A stretch of 64,000 nucleotides of DNA from Treponema sp. (GCA_017449285.1 JAFSJX010000043.1:99514-163513), one strand, 5' to 3'; positions 24,317-33,627 are shown, numbered from the stretch's first letter. Numbers and translations are program-made. The notes: a model not told the origin generated them from the letters alone.

Positions 24317-26670
24317 TCTTTGACCACCATCAGCGAGTGCCCCTGATACTTTGGAATGAACCGTTTGATGCCGCTGTTCTCGAACCGCACCGTAATCGCA
24401 TACTCGCCCTCGTCGCTCGTGCTTGAATTGACGATGATGCCGTAGCCGTAGTCGTCGTGGTAGATTCTTGTTCCGCGCGAATATTTTTTCTTGATGGGGT
24501 CGGTCTCCACGTCGGGGTGGGAAAGCCCGTTCGCGCCAAAATCTCCGCCGTGCAGCGCAACCGAATCCGCATCCTCGTCCAGCCGATAGCCGTAAGGCTT
24601 GTGCCCAATGACCTTGACGTTACCCTGTCCCACTTCCAGCAAAAACGGGCTGATCTGCATGTATTCCGTCCGCCCGTACATGCGGCGCATCGCGCAGCTT
24701 GTCAGGTACAGCTCATCCTTGGCGCGGGTAATGCCCACGTAGCATAGACGGCGTTCTTCTTCCAGCTCATCGCCTGTTTTTTCCGGGCGGGGAAACAATC
24801 CCAGTTCCATGCCGGTCATAACTACGCGGTTGAATTCCAGTCCCTTGGTGTTGTGCAGCGTAATCAGCGTCACGCTGTCGGGATTTTCCGCCTCATCGCT
24901 CGCAAGCGTCCGGTCAAGCTCAATGCTGTCCAGAAATTCCAGAAGACCTTCCATCGTGCAGGGGTACAGCACCGCATTGTTGGCAAGTTCCTGCATGTTC
25001 GCCACTTTCTGCGTTCCCGCTACTTCGTCCTGACTTTCGTGAAAATCTTTCAATCCCGATTTTTCCGCCGCCATCTCCACCAGTACGGAAAGTTTGTCCT
25101 GCACTTCAGTCGGCACGGCGGGCGCGGAAAGTTTTTCGGCAAGCGAATCCATGCACTCCACAAACTGCCCAAGTCCTTCGCGGGCTTTTTTGCTCATGCT
25201 TGGCGCAAGGCGGCGGGCAGTTTCGATGAGGTTGTAATCCGCAGATTTCGCAGATGACGCAGATTGCAGGGGCTCGGCAGGTTCCCCATCCGCAAGCAAC
25301 CGTTCCCGCGCGGCAAGTACAATCTTGTCCTGGCTCGTCTCGCCAATGCCTCGCGCGGGCTTGTTCACGATGCGTCGGAATGCGATTTCGTCCCGTGGAT
25401 TTGCGATGAGCGCAAGCAGAGCCAGAATGTCCTTGATTTCCTCGCGCTCGTAAAACTTCAGCGAACCGACCACGGTGTACGGAATCTTTCGGTGCAGGAA
25501 TTCGGACTCGAATCCCAAAGACTGCGCATTTGTTCTATATAATATCGCCCAGTCCATGTAGGGAACGCCTTTTTTGTGCGAAAGCTCAATCAGGTCGGCA
25601 CAGAACTGCGTCTCCTCGTCCTGATTCGGCAGGAACGCAAGCACGGGCTTTTTCCCCTCGCCGCGCTCGGCAACCAGCGTCTTTCCCAGCCGCCCCTCGT
25701 TGTTCTTCACCACGCTGTCCGCAATCCGCAGAATTTCCGCCTTGGAGCGATAGTTGCGTTCCAGCCGCACCACCGTCGTTTCTGGAAACTCTTTCTGGAA
25801 ATTCAAGATGTTCTTTATTTCTGCGCCACGGAATTTGTAGATTGACTGGTCATCGTCGCCCACCACGCACACATAGGTGCCGGTCTGTTCCTTTACGCCG
25901 CTCAACTCCCGCAAAAGCTGGAACTGCGCCACATTCGTGTCCTGATACTCGTCCACCATGATGATGCGAAACCGCTGGTGCATTCGGCGGCGCACGGATT
26001 CGTTTTCGCGCAGCACAAGAATTGGCAGCAGAATCAAGTCGCCAAAGTCCACGTTGCCCGTCTCGCGCAGACGCTTTTGGTACAGGCTGTAAATTGTCGG
26101 AAACTGCGGGTCAGGATCGATGTCCGAAAGCGTGGGATTGTCGGGGAGCAGGCAGAAATCTTTTGCAAGTGCGATTTTGTGGGCATAGCGGTTTGCCTGC
26201 TGCCTTGTCAGTCCAGGAACAGCCTTTCCCACGAGGGTAGCCATGTCGTCGTCATCGTACACCGTAAAATTTGGCGCAAGCCCCGCAAGTTCCGCATGCA
26301 ACCGCAAGAACCACGCGCCAAACGAATGGAACGTGCGGATTTGCGCAGTTTCCGCGCGCGGCTCAAGCTGAACTGCGCGCTCATACATTTCCTTTGCGGC
26401 TTTTTTTGTAAAGGTGACGGCAAGAATCGAGCGCGGGTCTACATGCCGCTCGCCAATCAAGTAGGCAATTTTTGTGGTGATGACGCGCGTCTTTCCGCTT
26501 CCCGCGCCCGCCAGAATCAGAAGCGGGCTTCCTTCATGCACGACCGCCTCATGCTGCTCCTGGTTCAGGACGGAAAGGTATTCCTGTGCGCGCGCAGAAA
26601 GTTCGCCTCCCGCGCTGTCTTTTGGGGTATACGCTTCGTCCAATGCGGCTAAGATGTCATCCTCGTCCAT
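24313..26670 (-). CDS. UvrD/PcrA-type superfamily 1 DNA helicase
   Basis: A 785-residue 3'-5' DNA helicase. Motif I AGAGSGKTRV, motif Ia TFTKKAAKEM, motif II DEYQD, motif III GDDDQSIYKFRGA, motif IV ERNYRS and motifs V-VI (TLHNTKGLEF, YVGITRAKDELYL) are all present in order. The C-terminal region ends in a Tudor-like segment (GTRIYHDDYGYGIIV) as in PcrA. The ATG at 26670 is preferred because a TGCTAGAAT -10 lies 7 nt upstream. An acidic N-terminal extension (MDEDDILAALDEAY) precedes the helicase core. It would serve repair and replication restart. PcrA versus UvrD naming cannot be settled here. Confidence 0.95.
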   Translation of the reverse strand: MDEDDILAALDEAYTPKDSAGGELSARAQEYLSVLNQEQHEAVVHEGSPLLILAGAGSGKTRVITTKIAYLIGERHVDPRSILAVTFTKKAAKEMYERAVQLEPRAETAQIRTFHSFGAWFLRLHAELAGLAPNFTVYDDDDMATLVGKAVPGLTRQQANRYAHKIALAKDFCLLPDNPTLSDIDPDPQFPTIYSLYQKRLRETGNVDFGDLILLPILVLRENESVRRRMHQRFRIIMVDEYQDTNVAQFQLLRELSGVKEQTGTYVCVVGDDDQSIYKFRGAEIKNILNFQKEFPETTVVRLERNYRSKAEILRIADSVVKNNEGRLGKTLVAERGEGKKPVLAFLPNQDEETQFCADLIELSHKKGVPYMDWAILYRTNAQSLGFESEFLHRKIPYTVVGSLKFYEREEIKDILALLALIANPRDEIAFRRIVNKPARGIGETSQDKIVLAARERLLADGEPAEPLQSASSAKSADYNLIETARRLAPSMSKKAREGLGQFVECMDSLAEKLSAPAVPTEVQDKLSVLVEMAAEKSGLKDFHESQDEVAGTQKVANMQELANNAVLYPCTMEGLLEFLDSIELDRTLASDEAENPDSVTLITLHNTKGLEFNRVVMTGMELGLFPRPEKTGDELEEERRLCYVGITRAKDELYLTSCAMRRMYGRTEYMQISPFLLEVGQGNVKVIGHKPYGYRLDEDADSVALHGGDFGANGLSHPDVETDPIKKKYSRGTRIYHDDYGYGIIVNSSTSDEGEYAITVRFENSGIKRFIPKYQGHSLMVVKD

Positions 26671-26736
26671 GGTCGATATTCTAGCAGAAAAAAAGAATAA
26701 ATTCCACTTGCCGAAGGGAGGCAAAGAAAAGCTGAT

Positions 26737-28311
26737 TCAAGCGTTCTGCATGTTCTGGGCAAAACGCAGCGTGCTTTTGGCAATCGTCCTGTTCAGCGGG
26801 CTGTCGGAAACAAAATCGGCATTCAGGTCAACGTCGCCGCTGGAAACGACATGCGCACGCACAAGCCGTCCAGTCTGTACTGCCGCAAGTGCCGAACTGT
26901 CGCTGCGGTCGTAGCGGATGACCACGCTGCCATCCACTTCGGGAGCCTGAAACCATGCGCGTCCGATGGCAAGCCCCTCGTCGGGAGCATCCCCGTTTGC
27001 ATCAAGCACCTCTTCCACAAGCACATCGTAGTCCTTGCCGCACCGCAAGGCGAGCCGTTCGCGAGTAATCTCTGTCTGCATTTCGGTGAGTGCGTTTGCC
27101 CGCATCTGCGCAGTCTTTTTGGGAACCTGCTTCTTGAAATCATGCGCGGGGGTGTCGTCTTCCTTGCTGTACGGAAAGCATCCGCTCCAGTCAGGCTGGA
27201 TTGTGCGCAGGAATTTCTGCGTGTTTGCGGCCGCCTCATCTGTCTCGCCGGGAAAGCCCGCAAGGAACGTGGTGCGAATTGCGGCTTCGGGAAAAAACGA
27301 GCGGATGTTTTCAATGAGCGCGGTGTATGCCGCCGCAGAGCCGACGCGGTTCATCGCACGGATTGTTTTGTCATCACCGCTCTGGAACGGAATGTCAAAG
27401 TATGGAAGAATCCGCGCATCTGCCTTGATGACGGACAGAATGTCGGCATTGAAATGGTCGGGATGAATGTACAGGAGCCGCACCCGAAACGTTCCTTCCA
27501 GCGCGGATATTTTCTTGAGCAACGTGCACAGACCGCTTTCACGAAGAAGAGGGGGCGTTGTGGGGGTCTCCCCCGCAGAGGGGGTAGGCGGAAACGAAGT
27601 TGCAGCCGAGGGGGAGACTTCCCCCTCCTGAAATCCCGGGGTACCTACGGGCAAAAGCGTCCGTCCCCAGCCAAAGGGATTGTCGTCCGCGCCCGTACCA
27701 TACGCCGCCAAATCCTGACCAATCAGATTGATTTCGTACACGCCCTGCGCGACCAGTTTTTTGATTTCTGAGATAATGTCGTCTGCCGGGCGGCTTCGCA
27801 ATTCGCCACGGATAATCGGAATGGCACAGAAAGAGCAGCGGTTGTTGCAGCCCTCGGTAATCTTGACATACGCCGCGCCCGCAAAGGAAAGCAGCACATC
27901 TCGGTCGCCGCAGCACACGCCTTTTTGAGCGGGCTTCAACACGGGGCGTTCACCAGCTATGAGCGGGTCAAGCACTTTGTAAATCTGGCTCAAGTCGCCG
28001 TTTCCAAAAATGCCGTCCGCCTCGGGAAGGTTTTCCGCAAGGTCATCGGCATAGCGTTCGGCAAGGCAGCCCGCCAAAAGGATTTTCGCCTTTGGGTACA
28101 TTTTGCGCGCGCTCAGCACGGCATTCAGGCTTTCGGTTTTTGCAGACTCGATGAATCCGCACGAATTGACGATGATAAGATTTGCTTCTTCGGGAGAAAA
28201 TGTCTGAACATAGTCTTTCTTGCGCAGGAGGGAGACAATCAGTTCCCCGTCCACCTGATTTTTTGCGCATCCATGCTGGTCAATGAAAAAAGTCGGATTC
28301 TGTTTTGCCAT
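26737..28311 (-). CDS. rimO: Ribosomal protein S12 methylthiotransferase RimO, with repeat-derived insert
   Basis: RimO is a radical-SAM enzyme with two Fe-S clusters that methylthiolates an Asp of S12. Visible are the UPF0004 cysteines (QHGCAKNQVD, NSCGFIESAK, LAGCLAERY), the radical-SAM CxxxCxxC (EGCNNRCSFCAIP) and a C-terminal TRAM domain. At 524 residues it is longer than usual (about 440-460): roughly 45 Pro/Ser/Gly-rich residues are inserted after IGQDLAAYGTGADDNPFGW, encoded by a palindromic repeat at 27562-27628. The following KKIS helix resumes the normal fold. A TACATT hexamer 6 nt before the ATG suggests leaderless initiation. Confidence 0.95.
   Translation of the reverse strand: MAKQNPTFFIDQHGCAKNQVDGELIVSLLRKKDYVQTFSPEEANLIIVNSCGFIESAKTESLNAVLSARKMYPKAKILLAGCLAERYADDLAENLPEADGIFGNGDLSQIYKVLDPLIAGERPVLKPAQKGVCCGDRDVLLSFAGAAYVKITEGCNNRCSFCAIPIIRGELRSRPADDIISEIKKLVAQGVYEINLIGQDLAAYGTGADDNPFGWGRTLLPVGTPGFQEGEVSPSAATSFPPTPSAGETPTTPPLLRESGLCTLLKKISALEGTFRVRLLYIHPDHFNADILSVIKADARILPYFDIPFQSGDDKTIRAMNRVGSAAAYTALIENIRSFFPEAAIRTTFLAGFPGETDEAAANTQKFLRTIQPDWSGCFPYSKEDDTPAHDFKKQVPKKTAQMRANALTEMQTEITRERLALRCGKDYDVLVEEVLDANGDAPDEGLAIGRAWFQAPEVDGSVVIRYDRSDSSALAAVQTGRLVRAHVVSSGDVDLNADFVSDSPLNRTIAKSTLRFAQNMQNA
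27562..27628 (-). repeat. In-frame palindromic element inside rimO
   Basis: Read on the minus strand, GGGGGAAGTCTCCCCCTCGG opens the element. A small internal hairpin (AAC-TTC-GTT), TTTCCGCCTACCCCC and a closing GGGGGAGACCCCC follow. The element matches the one at 30180-30233, where the internal hairpin is AATGGC-TTC-GCCATT. It is translated as Pro/Ser/Gly-rich sequence with no stop codon. Confidence 0.7.
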
Positions 28312-28332
28312 AGGTTCAATGTAGTCTGTCGT

Positions 28333-29424
28333 CTAATCCAACTGAACAATGACGACCTTGTATCTGCCATCGGTGTCTTTAATCCAGCGGATATCCTGAG
28401 CAATCACTTCGCCCGCCCTAGAAACGCCCAAATCATACGTTTTTCCGTCTGCGATAATCTGAATCTTCGCGGTGTTGCCGTTGCTTGCCCAAATACGGAT
28501 TGCGTTGCTTGCCGTCACGTTCACGATGTCGCCGCTTGTAAAATAATCTTCCGTAGCATCTTTTCTGTCTGGGCGAAATCGGAACACACAGCCCGCGCGG
28601 AACGACACATTGAGCGTAAACGGATACGGGCGGTTATCCTCAAACACAACGGTGCGTTTTTGGTTCTGCGGCAAATCTTCGGCATTAGGAATATCGCCCG
28701 TCTTTGTGGAAGCGACCGCCGCATTGGAACTGCTTTTAAGCATAATCCGAACTTCCGCGCCACGGTCATTTTCGTTGGCGGACACATCAGAGACATACAC
28801 AATCATCTCCGGCACAGAATCGCCGTCTACGTCCATCTCCAATTCTTCGGAAAGCTCAACGAACTGCATTCCAGCGGGAGTTTCCAGCGCAAGAGAACCT
28901 TCCGTTGTTTTTGCGACCGTCAGAATAACATTTCCGCCTTTTGCGCCCAAAATCAACTGGTCACCTTTGTAGAGACGTTCTTTGAACAATTTTTCGTCAA
29001 GTTCATATTTTGAGGATTCCGCATTTTTTTTGAGCGCAATCTCGCGTTCGGGGTCATTTATGTAACGCTGATAGAAAAATATCGCCGCAAAGACAACAAG
29101 CCCCACAAAAAGCACACAGCCCGTCACAATCGCGGGAATAATGAGCGGAGAACGATGCTTGATAATCAGTCCTTCGGGAACAGGAGACTCCTGCAAGACT
29201 TTTGCGCGGTACAAATTGCTGATTCTGTTTGTATCAAGCCCCAGATAGTCAGAATAATTCCGCAAAAAGCCGACCAAATACGGTTCACCCGGAAAGGCAG
29301 CGGCATTCTCTTCTTCCAAAGCCACCAGATATTGCCGGGCGATGGTCGTATCCCTAGAAACTGTCTCAAAATCAAGCTCCTGCTGCTCACGAGCCTGTTT
29401 TAAAAGTGCGCCATAACTTTCCAT
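28333..29424 (-). CDS. RodZ-like membrane protein with N-terminal HTH
   Basis: A 363-residue cell-shape/cytoskeleton-type protein. Residues 1-75 are an HTH_25 domain (LLKQAREQQELDFETVSRDT, with the typical YLVGFLRNYSDYLGLD segment). One membrane helix lies at about 95-118, and the rest is a periplasmic beta-rich region ending in a DUF4115-like fold (GRYKVVIVQLD). RodZ links MreB filaments to the peptidoglycan machinery. It has a GGAG site before the ATG and lies 6 nt downstream of the LolA-like gene, so they probably share an operon; rimO starts 21 nt downstream of its stop. Confidence 0.85.
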   Translation of the reverse strand: MESYGALLKQAREQQELDFETVSRDTTIARQYLVALEEENAAAFPGEPYLVGFLRNYSDYLGLDTNRISNLYRAKVLQESPVPEGLIIKHRSPLIIPAIVTGCVLFVGLVVFAAIFFYQRYINDPEREIALKKNAESSKYELDEKLFKERLYKGDQLILGAKGGNVILTVAKTTEGSLALETPAGMQFVELSEELEMDVDGDSVPEMIVYVSDVSANENDRGAEVRIMLKSSSNAAVASTKTGDIPNAEDLPQNQKRTVVFEDNRPYPFTLNVSFRAGCVFRFRPDRKDATEDYFTSGDIVNVTASNAIRIWASNGNTAKIQIIADGKTYDLGVSRAGEVIAQDIRWIKDTDGRYKVVIVQLD

Positions 29425-29430
29425 ATATGA

Positions 29431-30111
29431 CTACTCCGAAAAGAGAAAATTATTATAATAGTTTGCCGATGAAGGCGGGTCATAGATAAACCGCTGGTCA
29501 GTAATTCCCGAATTGATGACATAATTCGTAAAACTGAAACTGAATGTCTCGCCCTGCGGAGTAACCGCTTCCACCCGACGAATCAATTTTGTGTCGGGAG
29601 AAACCGCCAGTTTGATGAATCGGAACGCTTCGCTTGTGTTGCGGCGGCTCAGCACCAGTTTGACTACCAGTTCGTCACTGCCCTCTTCCAGCAGAACGGG
29701 GTCTTGTCCTGTCTCATACGCCACGGAATAATAGCGGCTCATCAGAGAAAGCCCCTGCGGAGTGGCAAGATTTGCACCCGTTCCTGCGCCGCCTTGAGAT
29801 GAATCCACCTGCTGCTCCAAAACCGCATCCGAACCAGGCAGATAAATGGTCAGCACATCGCCGTTAAACGTAATAACTTGTTCTTCGGGATTTGAAAAAT
29901 CAATGCGAAGCAAATCAGGTCGCTTAAACGACACTTTTCCTTCCATCGAAGTTTTTGCGGCGCGGATATCCACAGATGCCTCATAGTCCTGAATCTTACC
30001 ATATTCAGCAGAGACCGTCTGAAAAAATGAGGCGGCAGTTAAAATAGACTGAGCGGATACTGTCGAAATTGAGACAAAAATAATCGCACCCAAAGCCAGA
30101 AACTTTTTCAT
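29431..30111 (-). CDS. LolA-like outer-membrane lipoprotein carrier
   Basis: A 226-residue periplasmic protein with a signal peptide cleaved near VSA-Q. The mature part has the LolA/LolA-like pattern: a helix FFQTVSAEYGKIQDYEASVD, then strands KVSFKRPDLLRIDF, NGDVLTIYLP and a C-terminal SFTNYVINSG segment. LolA shuttles lipoproteins from the inner to the outer membrane. The ATG at 30111 is chosen over an upstream TTG at 30126. A promoter with -35 TTGACC lies just inside the gap after ftsH, followed directly by the RodZ-like gene. Confidence 0.82.
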   Translation of the reverse strand: MKKFLALGAIIFVSISTVSAQSILTAASFFQTVSAEYGKIQDYEASVDIRAAKTSMEGKVSFKRPDLLRIDFSNPEEQVITFNGDVLTIYLPGSDAVLEQQVDSSQGGAGTGANLATPQGLSLMSRYYSVAYETGQDPVLLEEGSDELVVKLVLSRRNTSEAFRFIKLAVSPDTKLIRRVEAVTPQGETFSFSFTNYVINSGITDQRFIYDPPSSANYYNNFLFSE

Positions 30112-30137
30112 CAAACAAAACCCCAATTATTTCTTCT

Positions 30138-30167
30138 ATAATAAAACAGATATGCCCGCAAGGTCAA
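30138..30167 (-). promoter_or_regulatory. Promoter of the LolA-like gene
   Basis: On the minus strand TTGACC (30167-30162), 18-nt spacer, TATTAT (30143-30138). It abuts the ftsH stop codon, so the LolA-RodZ-RimO genes can be expressed independently of ftsH. Confidence 0.55.
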
Positions 30168-32306
30168 TTAGGATTGGGCGGGGGAAGTCTCCCCCTCGGC
30201 TTCAATGGCTTCGCCATTTCCGCCTACCCCCTCGCCTAGGGCTGCCGCCCTAAGACCCGCTTCACCCTTAATAATCTCGTAGAATTCCTTGCCGTCCATC
30301 GTCTCAATTTCCAGCAGACGGTTTCCGATGTAGTCTAAAAGAGATTGGTGACTTTTCAGCAGATTGACCACGTAGGTGTAGCGTTCGTCCATAATGCGCG
30401 CGATTTCTTCGTCGATGTATTTCTGCGTGTCCTCGCTGAATTCGCGCACCAACTCTGGCTCGCCGCGCTGATTCCCCAGAACGCCTTTTCCCAGTGTGAT
30501 GTTCTTAAAACGGTCGCTCATGCCGTAATCGGTAATCATGCGCTTGATGATGTCCGTGGCGCGGGCAATGTCGTTTGACGCTCCCGTAGAAATGTCGCCA
30601 AGCATAATTTGTTCCGCCGCGCGTCCGCCAAGGCAACTGTCTACTTCGTCAAGCATATCCCGCCGCGTAAGGAAATTGCGCTCCTCTTTTTCGCGGTACT
30701 GCGTGAATCCGCCCACACCATGCGAGCGGGGAATAACCGTAATCTTGTTGACCGGCGGAAAATCGGGAGTGAATGCGCCCACCAGTGCATGTCCCGCCTC
30801 GTGGAATGCGACCAGTTTGCGCTCCTTTTCATTCTCACGCTTATTTTTCTTTTTCAGACCGATGCTCACTTTGTCAATCGCTTCGTTAAAATCGGTCATC
30901 GTCACTTTTTTGCGACCGTTTCGCACTGCAAGCAGAGCCGCCTCGTTCACCACGTTAGCCAAATCCGCGCCCGCGAATCCGCTCGTGCCGTGAGCCACCG
31001 AAACAAAATCAACATCGCTGTCAACCTTAACATTTTTCGCATGAATTCTAAGGATTTCTTCGCGCCCTTTTACATCGGGTTTTTCAACGGGAACTTGCCT
31101 GTCAAAACGACCCGGACGCAAGAGCGCGGCATCAAGAATGTCGGCACGGTTTGTTGCGGCAAGGATAATCAGTCCTTTTTCGTTGTCAAAACCGTCCATC
31201 TCGACAAGCAATTGGTTCAACGTCTGTTCGCGCTCATCGTTTCCACCGCCAAATCCGTTTACACGGCTCTTTCCCAAAGCGTCAATCTCATCAATAAAAA
31301 TAATGCACGGGGCTTTTTCACGCGCCTGTTTGAACAAATCTCGTACACGGCTTGCGCCCACACCAACGAACACTTCCACAAAGTCAGAGCCGCTGATTCT
31401 GAAAAACGGAACGCCTGCCTCGCCCGCAACCGCACGCGCAAGCAATGTTTTTCCCGTTCCCGGAGGGCCGACCAGCAGAACGCCTTTGGGAATTTTTCCG
31501 CCGATTTCCGTATATTTTTTTGGCTGCTTCAAAAAGTCAACCACTTCCATCAATTCTTCTTTTGCCTCGTCCACGCCGGCTACGTCCGAAAAGCGGGTCT
31601 TTACATTTCCTTCGTCAACAGCCTTTGCACGACCGCCGCCACCACCAAAAATCGAGCCCATGCCCCCGCCAAGACCGCCGCCCATTTTTCTGAACAGAAG
31701 AAAATACATCAGGAAAATAATGCCGAACGGAATAATGAAATTCAAAAGAATCTGAATCAGATAGCCGTTTTGTTTGGCGACAAATTTATAATCAACGCCC
31801 TTTTCGTCCAGCAGCTGAATAAAACTCTGCATCAGAACGCCGTTGGTCTTATAGACTTCGCGATTTTGCTCCTGCCGCGCACGTGCCGTCCACGGAAACA
31901 TCTTGAATGCGGGATTTTCGTCCGCAGAAGATGAAGAAGGAAGTTCCTCGCCATAGCCGACAAAAATATTTTCGCTCAGCTCAACTTTGACAATCTTTCC
32001 GTTTTCAATCAGGTGGCGGAACGTGGAAAAATCAATCATTTCATCGGGTTTCTGCACTAGGAACATATTGACAAAAACCAAAGCCGCCACCACAACCAGA
32101 AGCGTTCCAAAGAACGGAAATCTCTTCGGGGGTTTGTTTCCGCCGCCACGCTTATCATCATCGGGATCCGTGGAAAGACGGAAAAAATTATAGGGGTCAT
32201 GCTCGTCACGCTTTTTCTTGTCGTCATCGGGATTTTCGTTCGCTTTGTTCACTGTTGTCTCATTCTTATTCACTTCGTTCAGTTCATTCTTATTTTCTTC
32301 GCTCAT
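30168..32306 (-). CDS. ftsH: ATP-dependent zinc metalloprotease FtsH
   Basis: FtsH degrades membrane and short-lived cytosolic proteins. Two membrane helices lie at about 66-84 and 180-205, and a Gly-rich stretch precedes the AAA+ domain ([17 protein letters not shown]; the [22 protein letters not shown]). The metalloprotease site is HEAGH, followed by the rest of the M41 domain. The N-terminus is a long charged extension rich in Asn, Lys and Glu before the first helix. The extreme C-terminus ([20 protein letters not shown]...) is encoded by a palindromic repeat element and is not a conserved FtsH tail. A GAGG site precedes the ATG. Confidence 0.97.
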   Translation of the reverse strand: MSEENKNELNEVNKNETTVNKANENPDDDKKKRDEHDPYNFFRLSTDPDDDKRGGGNKPPKRFPFFGTLLVVVAALVFVNMFLVQKPDEMIDFSTFRHLIENGKIVKVELSENIFVGYGEELPSSSSADENPAFKMFPWTARARQEQNREVYKTNGVLMQSFIQLLDEKGVDYKFVAKQNGYLIQILLNFIIPFGIIFLMYFLLFRKMGGGLGGGMGSIFGGGGGRAKAVDEGNVKTRFSDVAGVDEAKEELMEVVDFLKQPKKYTEIGGKIPKGVLLVGPPGTGKTLLARAVAGEAGVPFFRISGSDFVEVFVGVGASRVRDLFKQAREKAPCIIFIDEIDALGKSRVNGFGGGNDEREQTLNQLLVEMDGFDNEKGLIILAATNRADILDAALLRPGRFDRQVPVEKPDVKGREEILRIHAKNVKVDSDVDFVSVAHGTSGFAGADLANVVNEAALLAVRNGRKKVTMTDFNEAIDKVSIGLKKKNKRENEKERKLVAFHEAGHALVGAFTPDFPPVNKITVIPRSHGVGGFTQYREKEERNFLTRRDMLDEVDSCLGGRAAEQIMLGDISTGASNDIARATDIIKRMITDYGMSDRFKNITLGKGVLGNQRGEPELVREFSEDTQKYIDEEIARIMDERYTYVVNLLKSHQSLLDYIGNRLLEIETMDGKEFYEIIKGEAGLRAAALGEGVGGNGEAIEAEGETSPAQS
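30180..30233 (+). repeat. Palindromic element forming the ftsH 3' end
   Basis: Read on the plus strand: GGGGGAAGTCTCCCCCTCGG, GGCTTC, hairpin AATGGC-TTC-GCCATT, then TTCCGCCTACCCCCTC. It matches the element in rimO but lies in the opposite orientation relative to its host gene, and supplies most of the last 25 codons of ftsH. Confidence 0.7.
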
Positions 32307-32388
32307 GCTGTCCTCAAAAAAACTTTTCTTCCTTATATAAATATACGAAATTTTACATAAATAGTCGATAAAATCTTTACTTTTTCGT

Positions 32389-32414
32389 TAAGTTTTTTTA
32401 CGGAATACCGAAAA
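32389..32414 (+). promoter_or_regulatory. Candidate flagellar (sigma-28) promoter of fliS
   Basis: TAAG (32389-32392), a 14-nt spacer and ACCGAAAA (32407-32414), compared with the sigma-28 consensus TAAA/GCCGATAA. It lies about 40 nt before the fliS ATG. The match is partial, but the gene is of the right class. Confidence 0.35.
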
Positions 32415-32452
32415 TGTGAGTGGAGAACTCAATTTTTACAAAGGGAGACTGT

Positions 32453-32896
32453 ATGGCTTATACCAATCCTTATGCCGCATATCAGAATACCGCAGTCAAA
32501 ACTGCAAGTCAGGGCAAACTGGTTGTCATGTTATATGAGACCGCCGTCAAACAGCTGACCGCGGCAACGAAATGCTTTGATTCCGTTACGGGAAAAGTTC
32601 CCGCGAATACCATTGAAGCATACGGCAATCACATTATGAAGACGCAGGAAATCATCAATGAACTGCAAGTTTCGCTTGACATGGACAAAGGCGGACAGAT
32701 TGCACAAAATCTGATGTCGTTGTATGTTTATTTTAACCGCGAGTTGATGGATGCAAACATCAACAAGGACAAAAGCAAATTGGAATTCGTGCTGAATATG
32801 CTGAACCAACTTTTGAGCGCATGGGAAACAGCGGCAAATAGCACGTCAAATGCGCCGGCAGCAGATATTCGTCCAGCACTGAATATTACGGGCTAA
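32453..32896 (+). CDS. fliS: Flagellar chaperone FliS
   Basis: FliS binds newly made flagellin in the cytoplasm and delivers it to the flagellar export apparatus. The 147-residue length and all-helical pattern fit, with the N-terminal NPYAAYQNTAVKTAS and LVVMLYETAVKQL segments highly typical. The ATG at 32453 is preceded by AAGGGAG; a longer reading to 32420 is less likely. It is followed 16 nt later by a coiled-coil FlgN-like gene, the normal flagellar chaperone arrangement. Flagellin genes themselves are outside the window. Confidence 0.95.
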   Translation: MAYTNPYAAYQNTAVKTASQGKLVVMLYETAVKQLTAATKCFDSVTGKVPANTIEAYGNHIMKTQEIINELQVSLDMDKGGQIAQNLMSLYVYFNRELMDANINKDKSKLEFVLNMLNQLLSAWETAANSTSNAPAADIRPALNITG

Positions 32897-32912
32897 AAGC
32901 AAGGGGTGACCT

Positions 32913-33401
32913 ATGGAAAAAAAGTTGACGCAAACGGAAATTGACGAGCGCGTTGCAATCTTAAAGCGATTCAGAAGTCTTTTGGAGGAGCAGCGCAATA
33001 AATTCCGCGAGTATCTTCTGGTGCTGGAAAAGCAGGAAGGAACTATTTCCGCAGAGAACGGAGATGCCATGGTCGCCCACGCTGACTTGGAAGCACAAAT
33101 TCTGAAAAACATCGCGGGATTGCAGAAAGTCATCGTTCCGATGCAGACCATGTACAACAATGTCGTTCCACATATCTCGGCCGAAGAAAACGAATCCGTC
33201 CTTAAAGTGCAGGAAGACTTGGCGGGCATCCAGCAGAAAGTCCTTGCGCAGAACGAAAAGAACCGCGAACTGCTCCAAGAACACATCGTTCAGATTCGCA
33301 CCCAATTGAACGATTTACTACAGAACAATCCTTACCGCGGAAAGCGCAGCGTCTACGCCGACAAAATCTCCGTCGGAACGAGGGTTGCGATTGAGGCATA
33401 A
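32913..33401 (+). CDS. FlgN-like coiled-coil flagellar chaperone (putative)
   Basis: A 162-residue helical protein with heptad-like patterns (AILKRFRSLLEEQRNKFREY; KVQEDLAGIQQKVLAQNEKN) and a conserved-looking Asn-Pro-Tyr-basic tail (NNPYRGKRSVYADK). Length, coiled-coil character and position directly after fliS match FlgN-type chaperones for hook-associated proteins. An AAGGGG site precedes the ATG. The assignment rests mostly on context; the family is too divergent to be sure from sequence alone. Confidence 0.7.
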   Translation: MEKKLTQTEIDERVAILKRFRSLLEEQRNKFREYLLVLEKQEGTISAENGDAMVAHADLEAQILKNIAGLQKVIVPMQTMYNNVVPHISAEENESVLKVQEDLAGIQQKVLAQNEKNRELLQEHIVQIRTQLNDLLQNNPYRGKRSVYADKISVGTRVAIEA

Positions 33402-33510
33402 ATCCGCCCGCTTCCAGTACAGTTCGCTCTCAAAAGATGTACCATCCTGCCTTTTTCCGACAATCGTCAGTTTTTGCGCAGATTCATCAATGTGACCATA
33501 GACGCTTAGT

Positions 33511-33549
33511 TCAGGGCAAACGCATTATAATCAATTGTGTTTGCCCTGA
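33511..33549. promoter_or_regulatory. 11-bp perfect dyad around a TATAAT
   Basis: TCAGGGCAAAC (33511-33521) and GTTTGCCCTGA (33539-33549) flank 17 nt that contain TATAAT (33525-33530). It could be an operator over a promoter or a hairpin in the fliS-flgN message. It lies 110 nt after the FlgN-like gene and 79 nt before the lipase-like gene. No T-run follows the right arm. Confidence 0.5.
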
Positions 33550-33599
33550 CGTTTCTCTTCTCCACAAAAAAACCAGTGTTAAAATCACAAAAATGGTGA

Positions 33600-33605
33600 T
33601 ATAAT
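33600..33605 (+). promoter_or_regulatory. TATAAT -10 of the lipase-like gene
   Basis: TGA followed by TATAAT, 22 nt before the ATG at 33628; the -35 is weak (GTGTTA at 17-nt spacing). A strong AAGGAG ribosome binding site lies at 33616-33621. Confidence 0.5.
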
Positions 33606-33627
33606 AGAAAGATACAAGGAGATTCTT

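Noticed and set aside
26851..29013. Long plus-strand frames (26851-27771, 27925-29013) opposite rimO and the RodZ-like gene
   Set aside because: Shadows of the coding strand; no domain, start signal or codon bias.
30609..31934. 441-residue plus-strand open frame opposite ftsH
   Set aside because: Antisense shadow of a strongly conserved gene; composition is rich in Arg, His, Cys and Phe and lacks any motif.
33539..33549. Right arm of the dyad as a Rho-independent terminator
   Set aside because: No T-run follows and the loop is 17 nt.
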